Origin: Harmonia axyridis
Lineage: Eukaryota; Arthropoda; Insecta; Coleoptera; Coccinellidae
DNA: 64,000 bases
Assembly: GCF_914767665.1 (NCBI RefSeq)
Contig: NC_059505.1
Location: forward strand, 42,157,506 to 42,221,505
Reading direction: 5' to 3'
Shown: positions 1 to 11,182 of the stretch, one piece after another
Numbering within the stretch: the stretch's first letter is position 1
Layout: each line of letters opens with the position of its first letter
Notes under the pieces: generated by a model
The model's input: the letters and a program-made list of their open reading frames with translations, nothing else
Database searches by the model: none
Told to the model about the DNA's origin: nothing
Position numbers and translations under genes: made by a program

Positions 1-1025
1 TATCTTGGTACAGAATGGAGGAATCTTGGGCCTGAGATATTGCGTAATAAAACTAAGTAGAGATTTTTTTCAGAAAGGGTGACATCTTAAAAGCAATTTG
101 CTGTATATTCTGGGAGCCGTAACATAGTTGGTTAAAGAGATTTGGTCTTATTGAAGATCTTGAAGATACTTGAAGAGTTGTAGCTAATTTGTACTCATAT
201 GAAGAATTCGTTAATGTTATTTGTCAGTTGTAGACTGATGTGTTTTTTGATGTTATTGTTTTCTCTTCTTGAAACCATTCGATTTATTTGTTTTTGCTTG
301 ACAATTTTAGGGATTGTAATGAATATAGTAGTTAAATTGTTAGTGTTGTCATTTCTTGACAATTTTAGGTCTTAGATGTATGAATGTGCTACATGATTAG
401 TGTTTCTCTTTGAATTTATGTTTTTGACACTTTCCTTCGAAATGTTAGTACTACGGTAGTTAGTAAATCACAATCTTCAAAGGTACAATAAGTGAGTTAT
501 CTTGATTCCAACAAGGCCTCGTTCTGGATACTCACCGATAAAAACGAAAAATAGCCAAAAAGAAACCTGGGAAGACTTTTTCCTCATGCTCGATTCACAG
601 GTTTCCCATTCCACTGGTCTTAGCACCCAATACTCTAACCATCCACATGTTCAGTCACAGAAGATTCGGAACACAGAGTCACTGGACCGTCTATGGTCGT
701 AGTCTTAAGCCGGGGTTTTTGTGGAAAATCGTCCAGAAAAATGGTCCAAGTCACATGTGTCACACAAGAGATCGTATACGAGACGGTATATTGACGCGAG
801 TTACCAAACACACGGGCTACACCAACGTTTCTGACGGCTCTACACTCTCGGTGTGTATCGAGATTCACTCTGCTGGAGTATTGACCGGGACGGTTTGTCT
901 TGCGCCGAAGCCAGGGGCGTGACGCCCTGTAGGGCAGACGGGTAGGCCCTTTGACTCACAAGAAAAATAATGCAAATTTTACGATATGGTTCCATATTTT
1001 TCCTCTCAACGTAAAGTAACTCATA
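1..1025. other. no recognisable gene
   Basis: I see no protein with family resemblance here. The part from about 490 to 950 is richer in G and C than its surroundings and has short open frames on both strands, but no splice-supported coding structure. A 15-base motif, CTTGACAATTTTAGG, occurs twice (near 297 and 355). The stretch could hold an untranslated exon or a regulatory region of a gene to the left, but nothing proves it. Confidence 0.5.
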
Positions 1026-1560
1026 ATAGTTATTTATGCAACAAGTGCAACAAGTGAATGTTTATTGCACTCGACGTGAAATTGTCCGACGAGGCCGTTA
1101 GGCCATGTTGGACAACACGTCAAGTGCAATAAACAATTTTTGCACGAGTTGCATACAACATTTTTTATACGTTCATGCAAAAAACAAGAATGATTCATTG
1201 AGGTGCGGCACTAGGTGTAGGAAAATGAAAAGCGCAACTTGAATACTTTATTATTAATATCGATTTGCATTGAAACAGGAACTAATACGTTACGAACAAT
1301 TTAACTCAAACTTTATTTTACCCTCAATGTTGAAAGTGAATGAACAATTGGTGCAATTTTCAATATGAATATTTCGTAGTGAAAAGTACTTTTTAAATCC
1401 ACTTCTTGATTTGTTACTGCTGTAAACGTACTAGTACTTGGTAACTGTACAACTGAGTGCAATAAAAACTTTATTGCACTAGTGCAATAAAGAACTTCTT
1501 TTTCCACTAAATATCGTTCAATAAAGTTCTGCTTTTTGCATGAATGTAAAAAAAGAAAAT
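1026..1560. repeat. inverted-repeat-rich element with TGCAATAAA hairpins
   Basis: Between 1060 and 1135, GTTTATTGCACT...GACGTG is mirrored by CACGTC...AGTGCAATAAAC around a centre GACGAGGCCGTTAGGCC. The outer flanks TTTATGCAACAAGTGCA and TTGCACGAGTTGCATA are also inverted copies. Further on (1455-1500) the same GTGCAATAAA word forms another hairpin. This looks like a short non-autonomous transposon or its remains. The left end TAGTTATTTAT recurs at about 14277, at the edge of another inserted repeat. The family is not recognised. Confidence 0.5.
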
Positions 1561-1936
1561 TGCATTGAATATCATTTATAAAAAAATTTCAATAAATATT
1601 CAGCGCCAGCGGTGGAATTCGATACCGTTTTGAAATTCGTATGGAAATTTCGAAAAAAATGTGTGAAGCACTGTCAGGAGTTTCAGAGCGTTTGTTCATT
1701 CAAGCGCTAATTGCACCCTTTACACTGTGTCCGTAAAGTATGGAACAAATTCATTTTTAGCTAAACAGACACCATTTTAAGAAATAATCCTGAAACACGT
1801 CGATTTTTTATTTTAATTTACCGTATTTTAAAATAATAATCTAATATACAGGGTGAATTACTTCCGAGTAATGACGTCACCGTCATTTTTTTAATGAAAC
1901 ACTTCCATTTTGTCTCAATTTTCCGATTACTCTAGC

Positions 1937-2432
1937 TGAGCTGATTCCAAAAATGTATCACATGTTGATTCCAATTGGTACAGGGTGGACAAAAATACAA
2001 TAGTTTTGTGTGTGCTCATAAAGTAACAAGTAACATTCTTAATTAGTTAAATTAACAATATGATGAAAAATACTTATTGTCTAGCGGCAATTTGTTTGTA
2101 TGTGACACCCTGTAGTTTGTTACATTTTTAGATTAATAAGAATGTATAAAAATAAGAAAAAATTTCTTTCATATTATGTCTGCTCAACCACAAGTACCAA
2201 ACATGTTTGGAAACAGCTCATTTTTATCAATATTGAAATGTAACAAACTACAGGGTGTAACATTCGAACCAATTTCCGCTAGACAATAAGTATTTTTAAT
2301 AATATTGTTAATTTAACTAATAAAGAATATTACGCGTTACTTTATGAGCACACACAAAACTATTGTATTTTTGTCCACCCTGGAGGTACCAATTGGAATC
2401 AACATGTGATACATTTTTGGAATCAGTTCAAC
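1937..2432. repeat. foldback element, ~200 bp inverted arms
   Basis: The left arm (about 1938-2150) and right arm (about 2225-2432) are near-perfect reverse complements. Both carry CTGATTCCAAAAATGTATCA at the outside, CAGGGTGGACAAAAATACAA further in, then TACTTATTGTCTAGCGG and finally CACCCTGTAGTTTGTTACAT. The unique centre is about 75 bp. The structure is that of a foldback/MITE element with no coding capacity. It abuts a mariner relic on its right. Confidence 0.8.
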
Positions 2433-2660
2433 AAGACAACGCTACGTGCCCCACAAGCAACTAAACAATCACACCGTGTTCTTTCTCGAAGAGGTGATCA
2501 CAATTGGCTACCGAGATCTTGTGATTTAACACCTTTAGCCTTTTTTCTTTGGGGCCACGTGAATGATAAGTTCTATACCAATGCTCTTTAATCGATTCAA
2601 GACTTTGAAGGTGGAATTCGTAAGATTATCGAGAACATATAGTCGCCAATGTGCAAATTG
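2433..2660 (+). pseudogene. mariner-like transposase C-terminal relic
   Basis: The frame opening near 2437 reads as the C-terminal part of a Tc1/mariner transposase. It has the signature PRSCDLTP followed by FFLWG, and then, after a stop at about 2590, a degenerate tail (SIQDFEGGIRKIIENI) typical of the family. The third catalytic aspartate expected in LTPLDFFLWG is alanine here (LTPLAFFLWG). With the internal stop and the missing N-terminal two thirds, this is a dead fragment. It is related to, but clearly older than, the two copies at 10.3 and 47.9 kb. Confidence 0.75.
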
Positions 2661-3555
2661 GTAATGAAAAATTTCTTGAGAGGGCTGATATCGTTTTCCA
2701 TCGTTAATGGCATACCTCTCTCTCCACAATGGAATAAACATCCATTGATTTCTTTCAAAATAAATCTTTTTTTTCATTCCAAAATGAAACATCTAATTGG
2801 AAAACACTTTGAAATATTTTGGATCGGTGAGCATTGAACTGATTATTTTTCTATAAACTGTGACTCAAAATAATCAGTGAGCACGCTTATATTTCCGAAC
2901 ATCTAGCGACTGTCCACAATTTGCAAAATTTCAATTGCCACCAATATTCCAACTCCTTTCTATAACTACCTCAATCCCAAATATTTTTCAGCTTTGCGTG
3001 ACCCGAAAATGAAAGTGTCAATTCCTGCCCATACCCCATTATCAAATCACAACAATCGAAAGCCATTAGCAGCAACATCTACCGCCTGATTCAACCCTGA
3101 TTAGCCCGAATGCCAATTGTTACAACCCTGTCATCAACGTCATACCTACCCGAATTACAATATCACCAACAACAATACCTGAGAGTAGGTAAAATCGAGG
3201 CCGTTCCTAATACGCCCGCCTTGTGCAGGACAGCCAACATAACCAGAGCACAACCCCGAAATAACCATTTTCTTCGTTCACCTCCACTTATCGACCGTTA
3301 CCTAGGTCACTTCATTCAAAATAAAGCCATGTTGATTCCGCATTCGGAACCCTAGGTGCGCCAATGCCTCCCAACTCCAACCCCTCGCATTACGCAGGGA
3401 CGTATCGGCGGTTCGGCACTCTCGGGGGCCGACCGCAGAGACGTGCCGGCAGGGTTGCCAATCGAAGAACTCAATGGTCCTAATTTATGATTCAAATATT
3501 TAAAAAATCATAGGACTGTTGGAGAAAGCATTGTCGTATTTTATTGGGTTCCGAA
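2661..3555. other. no recognisable gene
   Basis: Nothing coding is recognised. The part 3340-3470 is notably GC-rich for this window (GGACGTATCGGCGGTTCGGC and neighbours), without an ORF of interest. A promoter or regulatory function is possible but unsupported. Confidence 0.4.
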
Positions 3556-4730
3556 AAAGACAATTGAGAATTACTCTTTCTCTCACTCTCTCTCTCTCAC
3601 ACTCTAACTCTCTCTCTCTCTCTGACACAAACTCATTTTTTATTCATCGGTTTTCAGAAGAGGCAATTACAAATGATCTCTCTTTCTTTTACTCTCTCAC
3701 TTTCTCTCTCCCTCTCTTACAATACCACTTTGTCTCACTCTTGCTTTTGTAATATGACTTTAACTTTTCCTCTTGCGCCAAAACACATATTTTATTGGAT
3801 TTCAGAATGAAAAATCACTAATTATTTTTCTCTCACTCTATCACTTTTTCTCACTCTATCACTTTCTCTCACTCTCTCACTTTCTCTCACTCTCTCACTT
3901 TCTCTCACTCTCTCACTTTCTCCCACTCTCTCACTTTCTCTCACTCTCTCACTCTCTCACTTTCTCTCACTCTCTCACTTTCTCTCACTCTCTCACTTTC
4001 TCTCTTTCTCTCACTCTCTCACTTTCTCTCACTCTCCCACTTTCTCTCACTCTCTCACTTTCTCTCACTCTCTCACTTTCTCTCACTCTCTCACTTCCTC
4101 TCACTTTCTCTTATTCTCTTACTTTTTCTTACTCTCTAACTTTGTCCAATTTTCTCACCTTCTCTTACTCTCTCAGTTTCTCTTACTCTCTCGCTCACCA
4201 TACAATCTCACTATCTCCTTCTCACGAACTCATATTTCATTGGGTTTCAAAATAGACAAGTGCAAATTATCTCTCCCTCGCTCTTTCTTTTACTCTTTCA
4301 CTTTTCCTAGCTTTCTCTTACAATCTCACCCTCCCTATTACAATCTTACTATCTCTTACTCTAACTCTCTCTTTCACATTATTGTTTCAAAATAGACAAT
4401 TGTGAAATATCTCTATCACTTTCTCTCTCACTTTAACTCTCTGACAAATTCACATTTTATTCGGTTTCAAAATGGACAATTGCGAATTATGTCTTTCACT
4501 CTCTCTCACACTCTCACTCCCCACTCTAAGTTTCTCTCACACTTTCACTTTCTCACTTTGAGCCTCTCTTTCACATTCTCATTCTCCCACTCTAAGTATG
4601 TCTCTCACACTCTCACACTAAGTCTCTCTTCCAAACTCTTACTCTCCTACTCTAAATCTCCCTCCCTCTCACTTTCAATCTCACAATTTACAACACTTTC
4701 TCAAAATTAAATCTCTTTCTGTCAGAAACT
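3556..4730. repeat. CT-rich low-complexity / TCTCAC microsatellite
   Basis: About 1.2 kb is dominated on the + strand by C and T with regular A: long runs of CTCTCACTTTCTCTCACTCT. The densest and most regular part is 3830-4110. Degenerate edges carry a recurrent phrase TTTCAAAATAGACAATTG with ATTTTATTGGGTTTC, suggesting a larger unit of some 200 bp that contained the microsatellite and was duplicated. The open frames through it (Leu/Ser/His-rich) are products of base composition, not genes. Confidence 0.9.
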
Positions 4731-5740
4731 CTATATTACTCAGAAGTCAGAATCTCTGTTTCTCCTAATAATTTTTTTTTTGAATTGCTCTCTTTCACGC
4801 TCTATTCATGAAAAAATATTTTTTTTATCAAATTACGTTAATTAGAAATTTATACTACAAAATAACAAGAATCGGGTGGAAAAAGAATTTTTGTTAGTAG
4901 ATTGAAATATTCTATATTTTTCTGCGATGATACTCGAATCAAAATCAGATAATTACCTATCTAAGATAACTTTAAGATTATTATTGCAATGGATACGAAT
5001 TTAGCTTTTCCAAAAGCGTAAAATTATATTACATCTAAGTAAATTTTTCTCTCAATCAAGTTCTTATGTTGAGTAAAAATCTTGATCACGCAATGGCAAT
5101 AATATCCAAAAAAAATATTCTCCGATCTCCTGACAAAAACGTAGATGTTGCATCACCGCTTTCTGCCGCGGGCCGTATCCGACGTTTCGAATTTACAGCC
5201 GTCATTGGGTCATCTTTCGTGAGATTTATTAGGCCCCGTTCAGAAGACGAATGGCCCGTATTCCACCGTCTCACACCAAAATGGACCATGAATGGATCCC
5301 GTAAATTAAGAAAAGAGTGTGAGATTTTGATGCCTGGGGAACGAGCGACGTCTGACCTCTACGTTGGTGATTAATAGTAGCAGTAAAACCTGTCAAAACA
5401 AGGATCTACTTATCTCCATTTCCACTCTCAAATCGGACGAAATAAAGTTGGCAATAGGAATAGAAGGACATTTATCAGATCGAGATAAGGAGCGTCTAAA
5501 ATGGGAATCGATTAAATCCGACCTGATTATGGCAACAATGGGAATCTTATCGTAAATAAGAAACGAAATTTACACTCTAGTAAATAGTAGATAAAGGTCG
5601 GTAGGCTTTTGTACGTGGTGCGATCAAGGATTTAAAAGGAGAGATGCTAACTTAGCGAGGATTTTTTAGTAAGTTGGGAACACTGAGGACTAAGTCCATT
5701 GGAACGTTACTATGGTGAAAACTCTATGAGTCAGAAGCAT
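4731..5740. other. no recognisable gene
   Basis: AT-rich flanks surround a block of more balanced composition at 5130-5350 with short open frames on both strands. None resembles a known family, and no splice pattern extends them. Confidence 0.4.
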
Positions 5741-6307
5741 AGAGTAATAAACATAGATAGAGGGAGTATACGCAATTTTTACATGTCCCCAACATGGTTA
5801 GATTACGTTGTCGTATTGTGATATATTTTCAAATCCACAATTTTACTATATCATTATGAATGTATATTATATTGAATGAAATATATTTATATGCAAATTT
5901 GAATATTTGGAATCTGATATTTTTCCTAATTGTCGAATTTATAATAAGCAGAATATATATTATATTCTGTATCTACCTGCTGAAATCCAAGGTTTGGCAA
6001 CTTTTGCTCTCCTAGTGTCATCGGTTGTGTCACGTCGTTTGGCGCGCTTGAAGTTTGTTTTGCGAATTTCTGATATATTTAGGTATTTATTTCAATATAT
6101 GTATTTCGAGTTAATATGAAACGTTGATTCACTATTGGACATAAGAAGTGCATTTTTTGTGGAGAAACTCGCGAATTGAGTGAAATATCGTATCACTGAT
6201 ATGTTTTAATTTCCGCGCGCTTCATGTCTAATTTGATAGTTCATGTTGGGGACAAAATTTGCTTACTGAAAATGACATATGCTGCCTCTATCTATATTCA
6301 TTACTCT
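5741..6307. mobile_element. MITE-A copy 1 (full length, ~567 bp)
   Basis: The element begins AGAGTAATAAACATAGATAG and ends with the inverted counterpart CTATCTATATTCATTACTCT. Subterminal TGTCCCCAAC and GTTGGGGACA are also inverted. It lacks coding capacity. Copies or pieces recur at 6773-7326, 10157-10264, 51051-51182 and 53104-53562, so this is a window-wide family of non-autonomous DNA transposons. I cannot name the superfamily. Confidence 0.85.
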
Positions 6308-6650
6308 GGCACTTCAACCCTTCATCAAAATAGGGCATCAAACGGAAAAATACAACCTTAGTTGCGCAAAAATGAAAGACTCAAGAAGAGTTAATCAGTT
6401 ATGGAACGCAGCGCTTGGCGCCTCATACATTATTCTATGCTCGTCGTATGAGATCACGCCGCCTGATTTGTCAGATTGACACTTCATTCCGCACCACCGA
6501 CCACATCCTTACGACCATAGATTGAAAGATCGCCGACAATTAAAAATTTATCGTATTCCGATGTGTTAATAGTTTATCGGTTATTGACAGACACTCGTGG
6601 TCGATTGGATATCCTCCCAAGGCTTTGAGAAAGACCCGTGCGTCTCATTT

Positions 6651-6772
6651 GATCCGCACAAAATGATCAATCCACTACATGAACAGTCATAGAACATTAA
6701 TATGCGCAAACAAATAACGATACCAACATGACAAATTGAGTTCAATTTATACAGGAATATGCCGGATGAATA
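6651..6772. repeat. direct repeat R, left copy (~122 bp)
   Basis: The segment starting GATCCGCACAAAA and ending GAATATGCCGGATGAATAAT is repeated at 7327-7450 with few differences. The two copies flank MITE-A copy 2, which points to a local tandem duplication including the MITE rather than two independent insertions. Confidence 0.85.
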
Positions 6773-7326
6773 ATTTTACATGTCCCCAACATAGTAAGAT
6801 TACGTTGTCGGATTGTGATATATTTTCAAATCCACAATTTTACTATATCGTTATGAATGTATATTGTATTGAATGAAATATATTTATTTGAGGGATTCCC
6901 GATTGAATATGCAAATTTGAATATTTGGAATCCGATATTTCTCCTAATTGTCGAATTTTGATATAATAAGCAGAATATTTATTATCTTCTGTATCTACCT
7001 GCTGAAATCCAAGGTTTAGCAACTTTTGCCCTCCTAGTGTCATCGGTTGTTTCACGTCGTTTGGCGAGCTTGAAGTTTGTTTTCTGTATTTCTGACATAT
7101 TTAGGTATTTATTTAAATATATTTTGAGTTATTATGAAACGTTGATTCACAATGAGACATAAGAGGTGCGTTCTTCGTGGAGAAACTCGCGAATTGAGTG
7201 AAATATCGCATCACTGATATGTTTTCATTTCCGCGCGCTTCATGTCAAATTTGATAGTTCATGTTGGGGACAAAATTTCCTTACTGAAAATGACATACGT
7301 TCCCTCTATCTATGTTAATTACTCTG
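6773..7326. mobile_element. MITE-A copy 2 (5'-truncated)
   Basis: It matches copy 1 from the subterminal TTTTACATGTCCCCAAC to the right end (CTATCTATGTTAATTACTCT) but lacks the first ~35 bp, where repeat R joins directly. It carries a small internal stretch (GAGGGATTCCCGATTGAATA) absent from copy 1 but present in the copy near 53.1 kb. Confidence 0.85.
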
Positions 7327-7450
7327 AGATCCGCACAAAACAATCAATCGACTACATGAACCGTCACAGAACATTTATATGCGCAAACAAATAACGATAC
7401 CAACATGACAAATTGAGTTCAATTTATACAGGAATATGCCGGATGAATAA
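7327..7450. repeat. direct repeat R, right copy
   Basis: This is the second copy of the segment at 6651-6772, joined directly to the right end of MITE-A copy 2. In the left copy about 340 bp of unrelated DNA separates MITE-A copy 1 from R, so one duplicate has gained or lost that stretch. Confidence 0.85.
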
Positions 7451-8758
7451 TGAATCGACGTTCAATAGGGACAAATTGAAGAGCTTCCCCGGCGATGAGT
7501 CAGTTTATTTAGCGGGCTGCCTAACAATTAAATGTAAAATGAAATTAAATCCGCGTATTACGCGTGCTACGAATTTATAACATGATCGAAGCAGATCCCT
7601 GATGCGGCTCCGATCGGTTTATGCAAATTTAAAATGTTTATTTTCTGTAAAACTAAAATGAGTCAACAATTGATAATAGTATATTAAGCATCACGAGCGG
7701 TAAGCATTTTTTACCGATTGAAGGCAATTGTTAGATGGAGGAGTGTAGCAGCAACTGCAATTATTGTCTTAAATCGGTACGTCTCAACGTTCGTGATCCG
7801 GATAGTGTTATTTGCACGATCACGTTGTTTTTCCTTGATTTGAATGAATTAATTTCCACTTAATAACATACGATTCAAAAGTAACATTTATATAAAAGTG
7901 CTATTTCAGATAAATCAACTAATATCCACGAGGCATATTACAATAAACGATTGTACTAATTATACCTAAGTTTTTATTCAATGTATCTTAGACAATTTGT
8001 TAATACATATATCGAAATTTTCTTGTTTTCGGTTCTTAATTCTTGTCAAATTGAATGTACTGTTATGCAGACGATGGAAAGTAGTTTTGGGTTCGTGAAA
8101 CACAAAATCGTCTTGCCAACTGATTCTGTAAGTAGTTGAGAATCGTAGGGAAAACGGAAAAGTATTTCAGTTACTTTATATAGTATATTCATTTCAGCAA
8201 TGGCTTGACGTCACTAATGACGTAGATCGGAGATGTCCACTGTATACTCCTTGAAAAGACATACAAAACCCAGTAGTTTGTAAAGTTAGTCTTGTCAACT
8301 TTTTGCTATATTCCTGATGTACGTATTCTGCCTAAGCGTTTTATTTCATTCCTAATAAAATAGTGATAGATTTTAGTTGTTTTCATCTGCTTTCCTCATA
8401 CTTTGATTGTCTAGGCTTCAACCTCGGCAATCATTTCTTAATTTGAGTGGAATTTCTTTCCCAGAAGCATTTTTTTGAGGTCTGCAAAAAGTCAGTAATC
8501 ACTGGTTGCCAGATCTGGAGAATGAGCTGGCTGAAAGTGCAATTTGATCAATTTGTTTATCGATTTGTTGCGAGGAGATTTGTCTCGGTAAAAGAGAATT
8601 TTTTAAAGACGTTTTTTCTTCATTTCTGCATTCAATCGATCCAATAACGTTACGTACTATTCACTGTTGATAGCTAAGCTAGCATCGGTGGTTCCTGGAC
8701 TACGTTTAAAGTCGTCAACATAGCACATTTTTGACGACGTTATGCCATTGCTTAAATA
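7451..8758. other. no recognisable gene
   Basis: AT-rich DNA with no recognised coding exon, RNA gene or repeat family member. Confidence 0.4.
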
Positions 8759-9407
8759 TACAGGGTGTTTCTTGGTGGTCCAAACAAAAATGACAGATTT
8801 CATGGATTATTTTAAGCTAAAAAGTTGTATAAACATGATGCCACAAACTCTTTGTTTTCGAGGTACAGGGTGTTGAAGTTTGATTTTTTCCAAGTTTTCT
8901 TCTCATAGCTTCTTCCCTCCACAAGATATTTAACTTAAATTTGGCATAGATATTCCAATTTAACGTTTTCATCATGTAGGATTATAATTTTGAATGCAAA
9001 TCTACAGGGTGATATTTTTTCTGGAACAGTTCCCGTTTATTTCCTCCAGAATTTCTTTTTTTGGTGGACCACTGGTAGTTTGAGGAAATGTCAAAAAGAA
9101 CTTTGGTCCAGAACTTTGTAGTTTTGTCGTGTCTGCTACCGATTTCCAGGAAAAAATTTCAAACAATTCTCTAGAAATCCTCAGGAAAATCCAAATTATT
9201 ATGAACATCCATTTACCCAATATGTAGCAAAGATTAATAAAGATTCGATAAACTGCTATAATCATCACAAAAAAGGAGGACTAAAAGAAACACCCTGTAT
9301 CTCGAATACAAAACGTTAACAGGCCCATGTTCATAGGACTTTCTTTTTAATATTATCTAAGAAATCTCTCATTTTCCTTTGTATCTCAATTTCAGGAACA
9401 CCCTGTA
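8759..9407. repeat. ACAGGGTG-ended repeat B, copy 1
   Basis: Bounded by TATACAGGGTGTTTC on the left and GGAACACCCTGTATA on the right, with TA at both edges as expected for Tc1/mariner-type target sites. Degenerate arms of about 120 bp are inverted copies, each ending inward with another TACAGGGTGTT. Related copies are at 15031-15640 (opposite orientation) and 25368-25858. It is non-coding and MITE-like. Confidence 0.75.
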
Positions 9408-10156
9408 TAATATTAAGGAAATATATAAATTTATCTGCTCCATTTAGAGTTTCACACCGACTTATTCAACGATTATACTCTCTGACATCGAATCGCATCC
9501 ACCAAAAAAAAACCTTCCAAACCACCATTTCTCACTCTGTGCTTCCACCATAATTCGACCACAGAACCCCATAACTCTTCTTCTTCCTCGCGCAACCGAA
9601 CATACCTCATTTTTTTGGCCAACCCAACGTAGCGTGCGGAATTTTTCAAGAAAATCACGAACAGGCATCCCTCCCTCAGCGGGCGGTCTTAGCCTATGAA
9701 TGGTAAATCAGAAAGGCGCAATAAATAGTCCAGTTTTTTTCGCAGAAACGTCCGGGGGTTGAGGAGGCAGAGAGTGTGCCAAATGGAAGGGGTGAGAGGG
9801 GGGGGTATTAGAGGGTAGGTATGATGCCAGAATCGATACTCATCTTTCTTTAATCCTTTTTAGATCTAGTGACGGGCTGGGCGGGGTGTTTCCGGGAATT
9901 TGCACGGTTCAAAGGATAAATTGTCGCTCTGAGTGGTCCATCAGACGGATGCTGGGACGGAACGTGGCCTTATGGAGATTCCGGGGATTATCCGTGCACA
10001 GACGAAACCTGTCACGGAAGCGTATATGCATTATGTCATAGAATGGACTGGGATTCTTTGAAACGCGCAACACTTTGTGACAGTGGTGGCTCATTTATAT
10101 TTATCATATATAGGTATAGGGTTTTCCAATAAGGGGTTTCATTTTGAATAGCACAT
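9408..10156. other. no recognisable gene; purine-rich tract
   Basis: It contains a G-rich purine tract near 9745-9815 (GGGGTGAGAGGGGGGGG). Open frames on the - strand around 9470-9670 have no family resemblance and biased composition. No gene is called. Confidence 0.4.
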
Positions 10157-10264
10157 AGAGTGATGAACATAGATAGAGGAAGTATACGCAATTTTTACAT
10201 GTCCCCGGCATGGTAAGATTACATTGTCGGATTGTGATATATTTTCAAATACACAATTTTACTA
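10157..10264. mobile_element. MITE-A copy 3 (left ~108 bp only)
   Basis: It matches the MITE-A left end (AGAGTGATGAACATAGATAG) up to ACAATTTTACTA, where the mariner element starts at the TA. The rest of the MITE is not found to the right of the mariner, so either the mariner inserted into an already truncated MITE or a later deletion removed the remainder. Confidence 0.8.
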
Positions 10265-11182
10265 AAGGGTGTTTTATTTAGAGCTATAGAACTTTAAATT
10301 GCAATAAAACAACGATGGATTATTCGATTGACATGAATTTTATTTATCCGCAAGATAATCTTGTGGCATTACATTTTAAATATGATTTCTGGCATATGAC
10401 CGCCACGGCTGGCTCGGATGTAGTCCAATCTGGACGTCCAATTTTCGATGACTTTTTCCAACATTTGTGGCCGTATATCGGCAATAACACGGCGAATGTT
10501 GTCCTCCAAATGGTCAAGGGTTTGTGGCTTATCCGCATAGACCAATGACTTTACATAGCCCCACAGAAATTAGTCTAGCGGTGTTAAATCACAAGATCTT
10601 GGAGGCCAATTCACAGGTCCAAAACGTGAAATTAGGCGGTCACCAAACATGTCTTTCAATAAATCGATTGTGGCACGAGCTGTGTGACATGTTGCGCCGT
10701 CTTGTTGGAACCACAGCTCCTGGACATCATGGTCGTTCAATTCAAGAATGAAAAAGTTAGTAATCATTGACTGTAACGTTCTAGCCATCATCGTTTTTGA
10801 AGAAGTACGGACCAATGATTCCACCAGCCCATAAAGCGCACCAAACAGTCAGTTTTTCTGGATGTAACGGTGTTTCGACATACACTTGAGGATTAGCTTC
10901 ACTCCAAATGCGGCAGTTTTGTTTGTTGACGTAGCCATTCAACCAGAAGTGCGCTTCGTCGCTAAACAAAATAAAATGGACGTAGTGCGCGATACGTATT
11001 CCGCACAGAACCATTATTTTCGAAATGAAATTGCACTATTTGCAAGCGTTGTTCAGGCGTGAGTCTATTCATGATGAATTGCCAAACCAAACTGAGAATA
11101 AATCACTTGACAGCTGTTAAATCGGTCGCCATCTTGAACAGTAATGTCAACTTAAAGTTATATACCTCGAAAAAAAACACCC
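10265..11182 (-). pseudogene. DD41D-type mariner element copy 1, internally deleted
   Basis: A Tc1/mariner element with imperfect ~40 bp terminal inverted repeats (AGGGTGTTTT..., with AACTTTAA inside) and TA at the borders. On the - strand it encodes a start (NRLTPEQRLQIVQ), then after a deletion the catalytic core: FSDEAHFWLNG, QQDGATCHTA, PRSCDLTPLD. Forty-one residues separate the second and third aspartates. It is broken by a frameshift and small deletion after FFKNDDG, and by a nonsense change directly after LTPLD (TAC to TAA relative to the copy at 47.9 kb). It retains a complete C-terminus. The N-terminal DNA-binding part is largely missing. Confidence 0.85.

Noticed and set aside
502..922. 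Overlapping open frames on both strands
   Set aside because: No domain, no consistent splice extension and no resemblance to known proteins; composition alone explains them.
3773..4255. 160-codon Leu/Ser/His-rich open frame
   Set aside because: It is only the translation of the CT-rich microsatellite; no start context, splice signals or family resemblance.
5066..5374. 102-codon frame
   Set aside because: Neither strand shows a recognisable domain, and flanks lack splice support.
10315..10751. + strand open frames in the mariner at 10.3 kb
   Set aside because: Reverse-strand shadows of the transposase gene; the same is true at 48146-48373.
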